DNA from: Macrotis lagotis
Lineage: Eukaryota; Chordata; Mammalia; Peramelemorphia; Peramelidae
Assembly: GCF_037893015.1 (NCBI RefSeq)
Contig: NC_133661.1
Span: forward strand, 241,373,105 to 241,437,104
DNA: 64,000 nucleotides
Reading direction: 5' to 3'
Shown here: positions 32,321 to 44,077 of the stretch, in pieces
How the letters are laid out: every line of letters begins with the position of its first letter
Numbering within the stretch: the first letter of the stretch is position 1
Translations under genes and position numbers: made by a program
Notes under the pieces: model-generated
Database searches by the model: none
Told to the model about the DNA's origin: nothing
The model's input: the letters and a program-made list of their open reading frames with translations, nothing else

Positions 32321-33914
32321 CTCATTTTGGGAAATCCTACAACCTGCAAAAGGTAAAAAAGTAATTACTATGTCATTTTCTCCTAGACTGGAGACTGAAC
32401 CAGCCTTGGTACATATCCTCCCAGCTCTGCCTTGCATACATACATCTGGAAAAAAGTGGGGCTATCTTGTTCATGTGAACATCAGTGGACAGAGAACTCT
32501 TGGTTTGTCTTTGGGTAGATACAAACCCTCAAATCAAACGGGCCCTCTTGTATGTCTTCCTAACCACAGCAGGTCTCTTTATTCTACTTAGAATCCTGAC
32601 CAAACAAGGCTCTTTTAACTAGGAAATTAATTCACCCTTCTGTCTTAAGTCTCTTGTCAAACTGTAACCACATTGAAGAATGGAATCTATGACCATTGGA
32701 GATACAAAGGAAATAGGAAAATACTGAATAATTTGTGGTCTCTGAAGTGATCCAACATTAATGAAAGTTTGTTTTAAAAAGCCATTTATGTCAGGTTTGT
32801 GTAGCTCAGGTCAGTTCAAGAAAAGGTAGGGTCTTCTTGCCAGTGTGAGAGGAAGAAATGTAAAAATTTTTAGTTTATATTGCCATTGGAAATATGAACA
32901 CAGAAATCCATTATTTTGAGCCATAATCACTACCAAATTTATCCTGGCTGGTTCGAAGGTATGGCCTGAGCTCAGGACACTATTTTAGGAAGGTTTGGAT
33001 TCCCATACCTTCAGGTTTTAGACACTGGGAGCATAGTAAGGGGAGACATATAATGTCAGCTTTTGAGACTGTCATATTTAGCTTTTATATGTGGAGACTA
33101 ACCTCTGGCCTCTGTGCATAGCTCCTTTCAGGCAACCAGGAGGCAACAAGAACCCAGAACAGGAACTAAAACATTCTTCAATGGGACTAGTCTCTGCCTA
33201 AGTGAAGTCTGTGGTTGTCTGATGACTTTTGGGGTCCCTGGAGATTGAAATCCTTTTACAGTGAAGCTCTTGGTTTCACAAAAGCAGGCCTTTTTTTTAT
33301 GAAGCTGGAAGAAAGAAGCTATATTTTACATGAAGGAGGGGTTTTGCCTAAAGGTTACTAGAGTAGAAATAAAGGGGGCAGCAATCTCTTGTACTTCACT
33401 TTGACATTTTAAAATAATAACATTAGAGAAGGGCTTTATTTTTGTGCATGCCTTAATTTACATAGCTGTAGAATGGGGGAGGGGAGAAATGTAAATACCA
33501 TCTGTAGCTTTGCTTTGAATAGCACTTTCCTTGACTCAAATGAAAAATGTCTTTGAAGCGTCTAGGCAAACATACTTCTTTGCATTCTGTCCATGACTTC
33601 CAGGTTCACAACAATAATTGGCTATAAATAGAGATAATTTACCTTTCTCCCTATCAGTGGCATGTACTCTCAAAATTGTTTTTTTGGGGAAGCAGTGAGT
33701 GGTGATATTGACAAAGTATGGCTTTCAAAGGATTGGAATAAAAACCTCTTTTCTTACAATTAAAAAGTTCAAATTGTTCAATATAGATACAGAAGCTTTT
33801 TTATAATCTCATATAACTATTTTTATTATCTTTCCAACTTCTATACCAATTTATGTATCTATGTGGTAAAATGTTTTATTCTGATTTATTTTTATAAGTA
33901 TCTATCCCCCCTTC
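32321..33914. other. Unassigned, higher-GC unique-looking interval
   Basis: No repeat recognised. A 73-codon open frame (32370-32591) follows an acceptor-like 'tttctcctag' at 32385, and stays open for about 68 codons past it, but no donor-bounded, phase-matching exon could be justified and no domain is visible. Confidence 0.4.
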
Positions 33915-34025
33915 CTTAAAAGATTGTGATCTTGTCTGTGTAGTAACTCTCATTATAGTCTCAGTACCAATGATAGTGTGATGGTGCTTAGTAAATGTTA
34001 AAATTAAATTACTTGTTGAGAAGAG
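33915..34025 (+). repeat. L2 3' tail fragment
   Basis: 'aaaagattgtgatcttgtct', then 'ggtgcttagtaaatgttaaa' and 'ttacttgttgag' follow the L2 tail order (agattgtgagctcctt...gtgcttaataaatgcttgttga). Confidence 0.5.
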
Positions 34026-34134
34026 CCTGGGACCTGATTCTTTGTGACTAGTTGTAGAAAATTCTTACAAGAATACATTCTTACAATTCCAAGCAATATA
34101 GTTTATGTAGGGAGAGATGTTCATTTATGGGAAA

Positions 34135-34290
34135 TAGCACTGGATAGAGGAGTTGAAGATATCATTCCTAGTCCTAACTTTGACATTATCTAGTTAAGTC
34201 ACATCATATCCCTGAGCCTCTGTTTCCCCATCTATGAATAATGTTTATTTATAAATCATTCACTAATGATTTCTGAACTTCTCCTAGCTC
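34135..34290 (+). repeat. MIR-type remnant
   Basis: 'ttaagtcacatcatatccct' and 'gagcctctgtttccccatct' are the sense MIR blocks. Confidence 0.65.
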
Positions 34291-34588
34291 TAACATGCCA
34301 TCATTCTTTCTCTGTATCATATTTGTCACTGTATAACAGCCAAGCATAAATTCATTCTTCCAGTCTCAGAAACTTTAAAGAATGATCACATAAATAATAA
34401 GTGTACTAAATCATATTGTGAGCTGATTAAATTAAATTAATCCATATGTTGAAGGATCATTAGGAAGGTAAAGTTCTTTCTATAGGAAAATGAGCTTAAT
34501 TTTTTGTTTAATCAATCCCTTGATTATGAGTGGTGTTTCAGTTTTTCATGTTTTTTCACCTAGGTTTATTTTTTGTCTTTTCTTCCAG

Positions 34589-34734
34589 CGCACATCAAAA
34601 AAATGATTCCTTTGGACTCAATTTCAAACAAGGAAGATACCACAAATGTCATTATGAATGGGATTAGATCACGAGCCAGAAAGGAGAAATTTGACAGCAA
34701 CAAAAATAAAATGGAATCTAGCTCCTCTCATTGA
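34589..34734 (+). CDS. Candidate terminal coding exon, gene unknown
   Basis: A strong acceptor (tttttgtcttttcttccag, with a long pyrimidine tract) is followed by two bases and 47 sense codons ending in TGA at 34732-34734. The encoded tail starts HIKKMIPLDSISNKEDTTNV, includes the basic stretch IRSRARKEK, and ends MESSSSH. It is hydrophilic and Lys/Ser/Asn-rich with no membrane segment, like a disordered C-terminus. The two-base entry phase (cg) complements the one-base exit of the 6238-6349 exon (t), making TCG, Ser. Two AATAAA signals lie 413 and 520 bases past the stop. I do not recognise the protein. Alternatives: a chance open stretch (an opening of this length is not rare in one frame) or an exon of a different gene. 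Confidence 0.4.
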
Positions 34735-35146
34735 GGGACCAGTGTTTTAAAAATAATAACATAGTTATTCTGGCTACAGTCCGGCCCAGCTGCAAACAGA
34801 CCAACCTGCAACTTCAGCTCCTCAACAATTGCCAAACACTGACTGAAATTACAGCACAGTTGGTTCTTGGGAATGACATAAGTTTAACCAAACAAAACAA
34901 TATGTACCATTTTGGCTGATGGATGGGGTGAAACTCCACGGCAAACCTTTGCTCTTTCTCTTATGTTTTCTTTGTTAAGGTTTGGTCAGATCACATTTCC
35001 CTGGCCAAAGCTTGGAATTACAATAGAGTTCTTTCAAAGGTTATAAGCTAAAGAGGAGGAAGTCCACTTGGGTCAGCACTTACCACTAATTTTAATTCAG
35101 ATAACATTTTTACAAAAAATGATTTTAAAAAAAATGCTTTCTCCCT

Positions 35147-35259
35147 AATAAATTATCATGTGTTCTAACATGTTATGGAGATAGGCATATATCAAGAAGT
35201 CTATTAGTAAATGCTCTATAACTATGTCATGTATCATCTTGGCAATCTTTTACAATAAA
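35147..35259 (+). promoter_or_regulatory. Candidate poly(A) signals after terminal exon
   Basis: AATAAA occurs at 35147-35152 and 35254-35259. With the stop at 34734 this would give a 3' UTR of roughly 430-550 bases. Such hexamers are frequent in AT-rich DNA, so the support comes mainly from position. Confidence 0.25.
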
Positions 35260-36389
35260 CATCTTTACAAGAATTTTTGATACAATTGTCAAATCATCCA
35301 TTTTTAATATCATTAAAAAATTTAAACAATCCTGGATTATAATGCATTGTATGAATTCATGGTGCAATTCTTTACTTACTCATAATGTTGCCAAATATTC
35401 CATTGTAATTATTTTGGTCATTTCTCGTCCTTAATTTAATCATCAAACTAGCCGTTTGTACCTAAGGGGATCTACTTTGCACAAATTCTACTTGAGTTTG
35501 GTGGTATCTGACTTATTTTGAGCAATTCCAACCATAGTCAACACCAAAATATTTTCAAGAGCACCACTTCAGTGTCCAAATTTCCTAGGAAATAGTAAAG
35601 ATGCTGTATGAGCTCTTCCAACATGAAATAGTGATCACCTTTACTTACTGATATACCAGTGGAGATACTTTGTGGCATTAAAGGCTACTTAAAAGATCAC
35701 ATCTAGGAATAATTTTCCAGATGATTCTTCACAAAAGCAAAGAAAATAAAGCAACATAGTAGTAATGTTACTTTATAGTCTTGTTTTTTTCTTTTCATTC
35801 ATATTAATTTTCCTTTTGCATTTGAATATACTGAAGGTGGTACTAGTACTAGCCATCAATGAACTTAAATGGGTCAATCACTACCATGGAAAACTAAAGA
35901 CTTTGTATCAGAAAAAAAATCCAGTATTTGAAATGATTTGTGTATGTGTTAACATGATAAATATCTACATTTGTTTATTATATATATATAATTTATACAT
36001 ACAAATACATGCATATACATTATACATTCATAATGCTTTAAATTACACAAAGAATTTTACATATGTATATGGCAATAGGCATCAAGAGAGGTATATTGAT
36101 ATTTGTTAGATGTTTAGAAAGCAGCAAAAGTATCTCTTTGGATCTCCATACACAGCAGGGGAAAAGGGGTTGAGGAACTGTCCCTGAGGGAAATATATGG
36201 AAAGCCCATTTTTTGACCTAGAAAATGAAAAATTAGTGAAGCTGCAATCTTCTCCTGTGACTAATATGAAGTTTGAAAGTCATAAAATTGACTATTATTG
36301 ATATCGTTAAATCCACTGAATTCACAATAATTTTGGGAATCTATTATTTTAAACCAAAGCAGGCCATTTAATGTGAAACATTAAAGCAC
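35260..36389. other. Unassigned AT-rich interval
   Basis: No gene or recognised repeat. Contains a TA/CA-rich stretch at about 35975-36030. Confidence 0.5.
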
Positions 36390-36545
36390 TTAGGATCATA
36401 GATTTAAAACTCAAAATGTCAGCTGGTCTAGTCCTTAAGTTTTATACAAGAGACAACTGAGTCCCAGAGATGAAAGTAACTTGCCTTCAGTCTCATAATC
36501 AGCAAATAGCAGTACCATTAGTTAGTTTGATTGACAGAATCTTGA
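36390..36545 (-). repeat. MIR-type remnant
   Basis: 'taggatcatagatttaaaac', 'agctggtctagtccttaagt', 'agagatgaaagtaacttgcc' follow the antisense order 'catagatttagagctgg...atctagtcc...aggttaagtgacttgcc'. Confidence 0.6.
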
Positions 36546-37765
36546 AAATTCAGAAAATACTCTTTAAAGATATTTTGGCATTACTGGGCCATGTAACTAA
36601 TGATTATTATAGTGAGAACCCTTCAGTAGAATGTTTTTTAAGGTACAAAATCAGTACATTATGTTAGTGAAATGCTTCAGATGAATGAAAGTGTGAGACC
36701 TTGAGTCTGGAACATACAACTTCAAAGTTAACATCAACAGTGTAAGTAAAATTTTGTCAGAAATGTTTTGGCCCTCTGTCTTTACAGAAGTGAGTCCAGG
36801 AACCTGTCTCCTCTGAGGATTTTTCCTATCTCTTTCAGTTACCATAAGCTTCAGTAGGAAATCACAAAGGAATGCTAAGGACACATTAATAGTTTGATTT
36901 ATATATTTCAAAGCCAGAGAATTTTTCCTTGACTCACCCCCTTTGGCACCAGAGCCTAAATTACACATAATATCAGTCTCTTCTTAGTTTTTGCTAACAG
37001 TCATATTACTTGCATTAATGGGGTAAAAAAAGGGATTAACCTGCAATGCATGTATTGCAAGTTGCATATTGAAAACTGACCTTTTTGATTGGACAATTTG
37101 GATGCTCTGGGCCATCTTCCTGAGTATGCCGAACTCTCAGTGAAGATGCTAAGAGCAACAGAAAGGGGGTGGAAAACACAGCTGGGAGAAATCTGGCCTG
37201 ATTTTTTTTTCCCATTGGCAGAGGTTGCATTGTTTCCTTTGACTAGTGTCTGACTTGAAGGTTGAAACCCAATTGGTTATATAACATTTTATGCTTCCAA
37301 TTTCACAGAGACATCAGCTTGCTTTCTTTCCTTCTTTTCTTTCTCCTTAATTTTTCTAGCTTTCAATTTTTTTCTTTTTTATCTTTATTTTTTTATCTTT
37401 ATCCTTTTCTCTTTTTCCCTTTATCTTTCTTTAGTTATAATTGCTAAGTTTTAAACTCAACACTAATCTAAGCCAAATACTATATAGCATAATAGAATTT
37501 TTATGTCATTTTGATTTAAAGATTACTCGGGTATCAATTACTCCATCCATACACTTAAGGATAAAAATGACTTGATTTTTCTTCATTTCTGATCCTGTCA
37601 GCTATGGAATGTATCTTGTTTCCTTTCTGAATTTCAATTCAATAGTATTCAAATAGCTACTGCTTTCTTAAAGCAAAAGAGAGATTCTTATTCATAATAA
37701 TTTTACTCTTTTCATCAAGCTGCTCAGTTAAACTGTAGTGTTTAAATGAAATCAAACACAGATGC
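36546..37765. other. Unassigned interval
   Basis: No gene recognised. A - strand frame of 64 codons (37230-37036) starts with Met and has a hydrophobic, signal-peptide-like run (FSTPFLLLLASS), but nothing supports expression. A T/C-rich tract lies at 37318-37435. Confidence 0.4.
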
Positions 37766-37769
37766 TAAA

Positions 37770-37885
37770 TGAATGAATGAACAACAAAGCTATTAAGTAT
37801 TAATTATATACCAAGCATTATACTATATACTGGCAATACAAATACAAAAATAAGATGGCACCTATCTTCTGGGAATGTTGGAGAC
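37770..37885 (+). repeat. Ancient mammalian repeat fragment
   Basis: 'accaagcattatactatata' and 'ctggcaatacaaatacaaaa' parallel the '...ccaggcactgtgctaagcactgggg...' block. Family not certain. Confidence 0.4.
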
Positions 37886-38309
37886 AAAATATACACGGGA
37901 GTAATGGACAAGGAAGGTAGTCATCAGGAAGATGAGTTGGCCCATAGAATAACCTATCAACATGCCCTTCCCAGAATCAATAGTTATTGTTGACTTTATT
38001 ACTTTTGCCAGAGCAAAAAGCAAAAAGTCAAATGGTTTGTAACAGATGACATTTTAAGAGGTTAAATATAGAATTATTTTATCCTGAAACTGTACTGTAA
38101 GTCTCTTTATATATCTAAAACTTTCCAAGAATATGGATGACCACTGAAAGATTTCCTTTTCTGGAACCCTTGGAGGATTTACATGGCCTTTCCTAAATAA
38201 ATCTTTCTGTATTGTCCTTGTAGTATAAACAGAAATAAATACATTGTGCTCCCCCCAAGTCTTTATCAAAATTAAATTAAGCAACTTAATATGTGACAGC
38301 ATTTCTCAC

Positions 38310-38341
<32 letters not shown>

Positions 38342-38489
38342 CATATAAAATACATGGTCCCTTATTTTAAAAATAATGCTTTAAACCAAGGACATTTCTA
38401 CTAAATATAAAAATTACCCATTAAGATTGGACCAAAATATATCAGAGGCAGTTTCACAAACTGAAAAGCCTTAATATTTTAATCAACGG
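37886..38489. other. Unassigned AT-rich interval
   Basis: Contains an (AT)n microsatellite at 38310-38342. Otherwise nothing recognised. Confidence 0.5.
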
Positions 38490-38620
38490 ATAGGCCTTAA
38501 ATAATTGTTAGTATGTGCCAAGCATTATAGTTCATCAAGAATAGGTGAGGATACAAAGATAAGAATTAAACAAGGAGCTTACATTTTAATCAAGAATAAA
38601 AGGTGCATAAATATGCATAT
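38490..38620 (+). repeat. Ancient mammalian repeat fragment
   Basis: 'tagtatgtgccaagcattat' and 'aaggagcttacattttaatc' match the conserved '...tatgtgccaggcactgt...caaggagcttacattctaatg' pair of blocks also present at 62565. Confidence 0.55.
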
Positions 38621-38849
38621 GCAAGTATATTTGTAAGTAGGCAACCATGTATATGTATGCATAATTTATGCAAAATGAAGATAGTTTTGAAAAGAAAAAT
38701 TTGAAGTGACTAGGAAAGATTTCCTGTAGAAGAACCTGGAAGGATTCAAAGAGGTTAGGAAGAATTGCCTTACAAGCATGTTTTGGAACAAAACAGACTA
38801 AAATGTTTTGGAGAGATCAGCCCTTTCATAAGTTCAGGATGTATAATAC

Positions 38850-38990
38850 TAGAAAGGCCATTAGTGATCATTGTTGGTTCTCTCATTTTACAGAAATGGA
38901 CATCCATAAAGATTGTGACCTGTCCCAATTCAGACAAGTAACAATTAGCAAAACTTGTATTCAGCTCCAGGTTTTTTGTCTACAATCTAG
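38850..38990 (-). repeat. MIR-type remnant
   Basis: 'tctcattttacagaaatgga' and 'tgacctgtcccaattcagac' are the antisense MIR blocks. Confidence 0.55.
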
Positions 38991-40614
38991 GAATCTTCTC
39001 TCTATATTGTGCCATCCATTATTTTCATTTTTGTTGATGGGAATGGGACTGGACTTATGTTTGTTGGGTTTTTATTTTCAATGCATTATATATGAATCCA
39101 TCAATTACATTTAAAAATTACAACTTACAATAACATCATTCCCTAAGATAGCTTTCCAGGGAGGTATGGAAATGGAAGGAAATTTATATAAGGCTTTACA
39201 TGAATGACTTTCCTCAAGCCCTATTCAAGACAGTATTATGGTTGTTTTAGGGCAACCTTTATGTTTATCTTTGCACTATGTTTAAATTCATACAAATGAA
39301 GTAGCTATTTGGATTTTGCAACCTATGCAATTCTTGTAGGACAAAGTAATTGGAAAGGAAAGCCAGTGACATGGGTTCTTTACATTCCCTCAGTGTTAAA
39401 AAAAAAAACCCCAACAAAACCCAAACTTGAGGCCACACATCCAAAAGCTAGAGATCATTTTTTCCCTTGATCCAGCTTGCTGCAGACTGGTACCAGTTCA
39501 TGTGATAATGGCAGATGTGAACCTGCTGTATTAGTCTCTGCAAGTATAAACTATATTTTCAAGCATAGCAAAATGCTACTACTGTTGCAGGAGAATAGTG
39601 GAATCTATATATAATCAGATAACCCTCATCTTTCAGACTATAGAAAAGACAATGCCTTTGAGCACGTTGGCAGTGAAAATGAATAAAAGAATGCTACTGT
39701 GGTCAAAAATATGGAGATACGCAGCGTTTATCATCTGTGTAAGAGTAACAAGCTATGATTTTAAAAGTTTGCACTATGTAACTGTTACTTCCTAGTGTTG
39801 CAGAATGAGATGCTATTTTTTAAATTGTGCATATGATACGTGTGTGTGTGTGTGTGTTTCTCTCCCAACTTATAGATGTCAAAATTTCGTTGTCATAAGA
39901 AGCTAGAATTGTTGATCCTATTAAGCTAGAATATGTTGATCCTAGCTATGAATAGTTGATCCTAAATATGCAAAGTATATACTCCATCATCTTTCTACAG
40001 ATTTCACCTTGAACATTCTCTGATTTTTTTTTGTTCTTGAAGTAAAATATTCCTGACATGCATAATTTACACAAAAAGAACAATTTTAAGAGATTTTTAA
40101 AAGAAAAAGTTAAGCTCTATATACCCTCCCAGCTGTAGAGCTTTAACAACAAGGGAAAACAAAATGCAGGCCTGAAGCAATATTGTTTTTAACAGCCTTT
40201 GAGGATATTAAGTTGCTAACAGGTCAAGCATTACAATTGAAGAATAACACAAACATTCTGTGGGAGAAGAGAGTAAAATTAGATGTTTGTCAGTTGGTCT
40301 AGAAATTTAGAAAGAACAGATGAGTAGCTCATTTTCTCTGTCTCCTAAGAAAAAGATGTTTGTGTTACTTTTCAATTGTAAAGCTTAACCAGAACTCTAC
40401 ACTGGCTGAGGGAACACCCACGTGGATGAAATCACAAATCTTTTGAAGTGTCTTTTGGTCACTAAATAAAGTTCCCACTTGAGGGCTGATTTAATTTTTT
40501 TCTTAAAAACTAGTTGCCTTTTCAAGTAAAATAAGTCAAAAATAGCAAAGACTTTGATCAGGCCATTAAAGAGCTTGATTTTTAATTAAATCACATTCCC
40601 ATCTTTTTTTCAGA
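38991..40614. other. Unassigned interval with short repeats
   Basis: No gene recognised. It contains a (GT)n at 39839-39856 and three copies of gttgatccta at 39911, 39935 and 39955. The stretch 39420-39800 has higher GC and complexity than its surroundings and a 65-codon open frame without a motif. Confidence 0.45.
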
Positions 40615-40750
40615 CTCATAGGATTTAGAGCAAAAAGGGACTGAAAGGTTAGGCAGGAGAGGTAAAATGATTTGCCAGGGTCATCCAGGTCATAAACAAC
40701 AGATCTGAGATTTATATCCAAATCAGCCCTGGTGCCTTTGCAAGAAACCT
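40615..40750 (-). repeat. MIR-type remnant
   Basis: 'actcataggatttagagcaa', 'gtaaaatgatttgccagggt', 'gatctgagatttatatccaa' follow antisense MIR order. Confidence 0.6.
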
Positions 40751-40969
40751 TGAATTTAGCAACCAGGTATACCTGTGAACCAGTTAACCCCATTAATTCT
40801 CTAATGTGACTATTACAAGCAAAAACTTATTCTGCGATATTTGGGAAAATAACTAACTACAAATCCCTAGTCTTACTTCCTCAGTACTGCACTTCTGTTG
40901 CAAGTTTTTTCCCTCCTCTTTCACCATTCCACTTTCTTTTTCTCTGCTTCATTAAAATGTTATTTATTG

Positions 40970-41122
40970 AGGGGCAGCTAGGTGGTGTAGTGTATAAAGC
41001 ACCTGCCCTGGAGTCAGGAGTACCTGGGTTCAAATTTGGTCTCAGACACTTAATAATTACCTAGCTGTATGGCCTTGGTCAAGCCACTTAACCCTGTTTG
41101 CCTTGCAAAAAAAAAACCTAAA
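40970..41122 (+). mobile_element. WSINE1-like SINE, sense copy
   Basis: Complete sense copy from 'aggggcagctaggtggtgta' through 'tgggttcaaatttggtctca' (B-box-like) to 'gccttgcaaaaaaaaaacc'. Perfect 16-bp duplication aaaatgttatttattg at 40954-40969 and 41123-41138. This is the cleanest copy in the window. Confidence 0.95.
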
Positions 41123-41214
41123 AAAATGTTATTTATTGGCCAAGTCTTCGATAGGGTTGCCATATTATTTTTATTGATGTTTTACTTTTCTAAATACATG
41201 TTATGAAAGCTTCT

Positions 41215-42131
41215 TTTTAAACATTAAAACATCCATCCATATACCTATATATGTGTTTGTGTGTGTGTGTAAACATATAGATATGTGTATGTATTTAAGT
41301 TACAAAATTTCCTTCCACATTCCCTTCCCATCTCCCTCCCCTCAGCATTGAACAGTCAAGTTAATGTTGTATTTAGACATTTGTGTTAAGTATGTTTACA
41401 GGTTAGCCATTTTTGGTATGAGGAATTAGGATTAAGGGAAAGAAATACATTTGAATGGTAGTGTTCCTCAGATTCTGAAGAATTTTTGTTTGGTTTGGAT
41501 TTTCTTCCTCTGGGGATTGCATTATCCATAGCCAGTCTAATAAGGTCATCCTAGCTCTCTGAACTGCTGAGAGGAGCTGCTTTCATCAAGCTTGATCACC
41601 TCACAATGTTGTTAAAGTGTATATTGTTGTCTTGGTTCTACTCCCTTCACTCAGGATCAGATCCTGTAAACCATTCTATTTCTAGAGTCTGATCATTTAT
41701 GGTTTCTTATAGAACAATAGTATTCCATAATATTCATGTACTATAACTTGTTTTTAACCATTCCCCAAATGATGGGCAGCCCCTCAATTTCCAATTCTTT
41801 GCCACTACAAAAAGAGCTGCTATGAATATTTTGGAACATGTGGAATTTTTCCCATTTTTTATGATTTCTTCAGGGTATAGACCTAGAATTGGAATTGCTG
41901 GGTCAAAGGGTATGAAGTTTTATTGCTCTTTGGGCATACTTCCATATTGCTCTCCAGAATGGTTGGATCAGTTCACAACTCCACTAGCAGTGCAATCTCC
42001 CCACAACCTTGCCAACATTGATCATTTTACCTTTTTCTCATCTTAGCCAATCTGATAGTGCAAGGTGGTATGTCATAATTGACTTACTTTCTCTAATCAA
42101 TAATGATTTGGAGCATTTTTTCATATGATTT

Positions 42132-42173
<42 letters not shown>

Positions 42174-42225
42174 TTTAATTTTTTCATTTGAAAATTGTCT
42201 TCACATCCTTTGACCTTTATCAACT
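41215..42225 (-). mobile_element. L1 3' fragment, older subfamily
   Basis: Matches 23880-24830 block for block: 'gttacaaaatttccttccac', 'acaggttagccatttttggt', 'gaggaattaggattaaggga', 'cagatcctgtaaaccattct', 'attgctgggtcaaagggtat'. It is 5' truncated near 42225. It contains a (GT)n near 41256 and a (TA)n at 42137-42170. Confidence 0.9.
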
Positions 42226-43495
42226 GGGGATAAGATTGCATATTAAAAAATATAACTAGTCAAAAAATCAAGCAATGTGGTCATGGTAATTGTGAAGAAT
42301 ACTTCCAAATGGTTTACCCCTTTTAATCTTTTATCCTGCTATGTCAGAAGTCATTCCTATTACCAACTTCATTTCCAAAGAGTCATCCCAAAAATGTCCA
42401 TTGGCAGGTAGGATTGGAACAATATCTTTTTCCTGGCTTTTGGTATTTTTTTAATTCTTCATATTAATTATGAGATCACACTACATATTATTCAGTCTTA
42501 TCCCTAGGGTAACAGTAATTGTGGTTTAGATTTTGTTTGTTTGTCCATTGTTGCTGAGCACTTAACTGGATAAAGGAATGATGGCAAAGGTTCTGTAAAA
42601 TGATATCATAAAGACAGAAATGTCTGTGTTGCCTTCAAATTTTTTAACTGCTTCCTTGTAGGAAAAAAAACATGGTATCACTCGTTTTGCCTGCTTCATA
42701 ATCCTGGACACAAACATTAGTAGAAACACTGTACTTATTTAACTTGATATAAAATAGAAATATATATATATGTGTGTATGTATGTATATGTATATATTTG
42801 TGCATGAATATATATTTTTTTCAGATGAATGTTGCCTTAATCCTTAACTAATCTGAACTACTCACTGGCAGCTGAAATCTTTTGCAAAATGATTTCATTT
42901 CAGATAACTTTTCATTCTGAGTTTTTCATCTCTATCATTTGGGTTTCCATTTTAGCAATATTATTATTAAACTGGTCCTCAGCAAAAATAGGAACGGATT
43001 TATGATTTACCATCCAGAATCTTCCCATCATCTCTTACTTCTCATGAATCCCATGAAATGAGTTTCCAGAAGACAAACAGCCTTCTAATAAAACCCTAAG
43101 GAAATCCCCCAAGACAGTGGCTTGGGAGAATGCTTTTTGAGAAAAGTTGGTCTGCAATCAACCAGAAGTAGAAGGACTTATCACCTTTCAAAGATTTTGC
43201 TGGGCTGAACAAAATGGATTCATTAGTTCTAATGAGGCACTTCCTGCCCAAAGCATCACTGGCAACACTGCCTCATCACAACAGCTGCAGGCTTGAAAAA
43301 CTTCATAGTGTTGGCCAAGGTTCACTTTGTGCTTTGACTAATACAGCAACCAATGAACCAAATTGTGCATGGATGGTGGAAAAATTGTATCCGTCTTTCT
43401 TCAGTGGAGAAAGCTTTTGTGAGATTGGACTAAATATATTCAACCAGGCACCTCTCGGTTTCAGTTTATAATTGTATATCGGCTATTGATTGATT
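42226..43495. other. Unassigned interval
   Basis: No repeat recognised. An 85-codon open frame (43214-43471) starts MDSLVLMRHFLPKASL and has mixed composition. I know no family for it; no splice sites, promoter or poly(A) signal are visible nearby. Confidence 0.4.
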
Positions 43496-43499
43496 TCCC

Positions 43500-43745
43500 A
43501 TCAGAGGAAACTGGTGGAGCACCCAATGGAGTCTTGCCCTAGAGTAAGGAATTTCAGTGTTCAAATTTAACTTAAGATTCCTACTAGCTATGTGAGCCTG
43601 GGCAAGTCATTTTAACCTCTGTTTCCCTCTGTTTCCTCACCTGTAAGATGGAAGTAATATTAATACCTTACTCTTGGAATTTTGAAAATCAAAGGAGATA
43701 ATATTTGTAAAAGCACTTTGTATTGTGACTGGCACATAGTAGGTT
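43500..43745 (+). repeat. MIR/CORE-SINE, nearly full length
   Basis: Sense order complete: 'gtcttgccctagagtaagga' head, 'agctatgtgagcctgggcaa', 'gtttcctcacctgtaagatg', 'aaaggagataatatttgtaa', 'agcactttgtattgtgactg', 'gcacatagtaggttttatat'. Confidence 0.85.
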
Positions 43746-44077
43746 TTATATGAAATACTTATTCCCCCCTCCCTCCCTATCTGACCAAAACAAAATGTGT
43801 TTAATATGAGTGGAAAAAGGAGACATAAGTAACACTCATGTGCTGTGTACAATTCATCATTTGATCATATAATTTCAGCATATTTTACCCAGGGTTAAAA
43901 CTGTTTGCTCAAATACTTTGCTTTTGCTTTGACATTATATTTAAATTTTGTCATTTATATTTGGTACTCTTTCCCTATTGTGCCTAAGTTATTTCAGGCT
44001 TCCTAGATAGATAGCCAAGAGATGATTCAAAGTACATCCTAAGAAACCTGATTTTCCACCACAGTAGATCACTTGAC

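Noticed and set aside
33281-33480. Possible LTR or retroviral remnant in the higher-GC stretch 32.3-33.5 kb
   Set aside because: No TG...CA ends, primer binding site, polypurine tract or gag/pol motif could be identified.
37036-37230. 64-codon - strand frame with a signal-peptide-like start
   Set aside because: No promoter, splice or poly(A) context and no cysteine pattern of a secreted peptide; the hydrophobic run is short.
40970-41040. Possible tRNA gene because of A-box and B-box-like sequence
   Set aside because: It is the tRNA-derived head of a SINE with target-site duplications; no complete cloverleaf can be formed.
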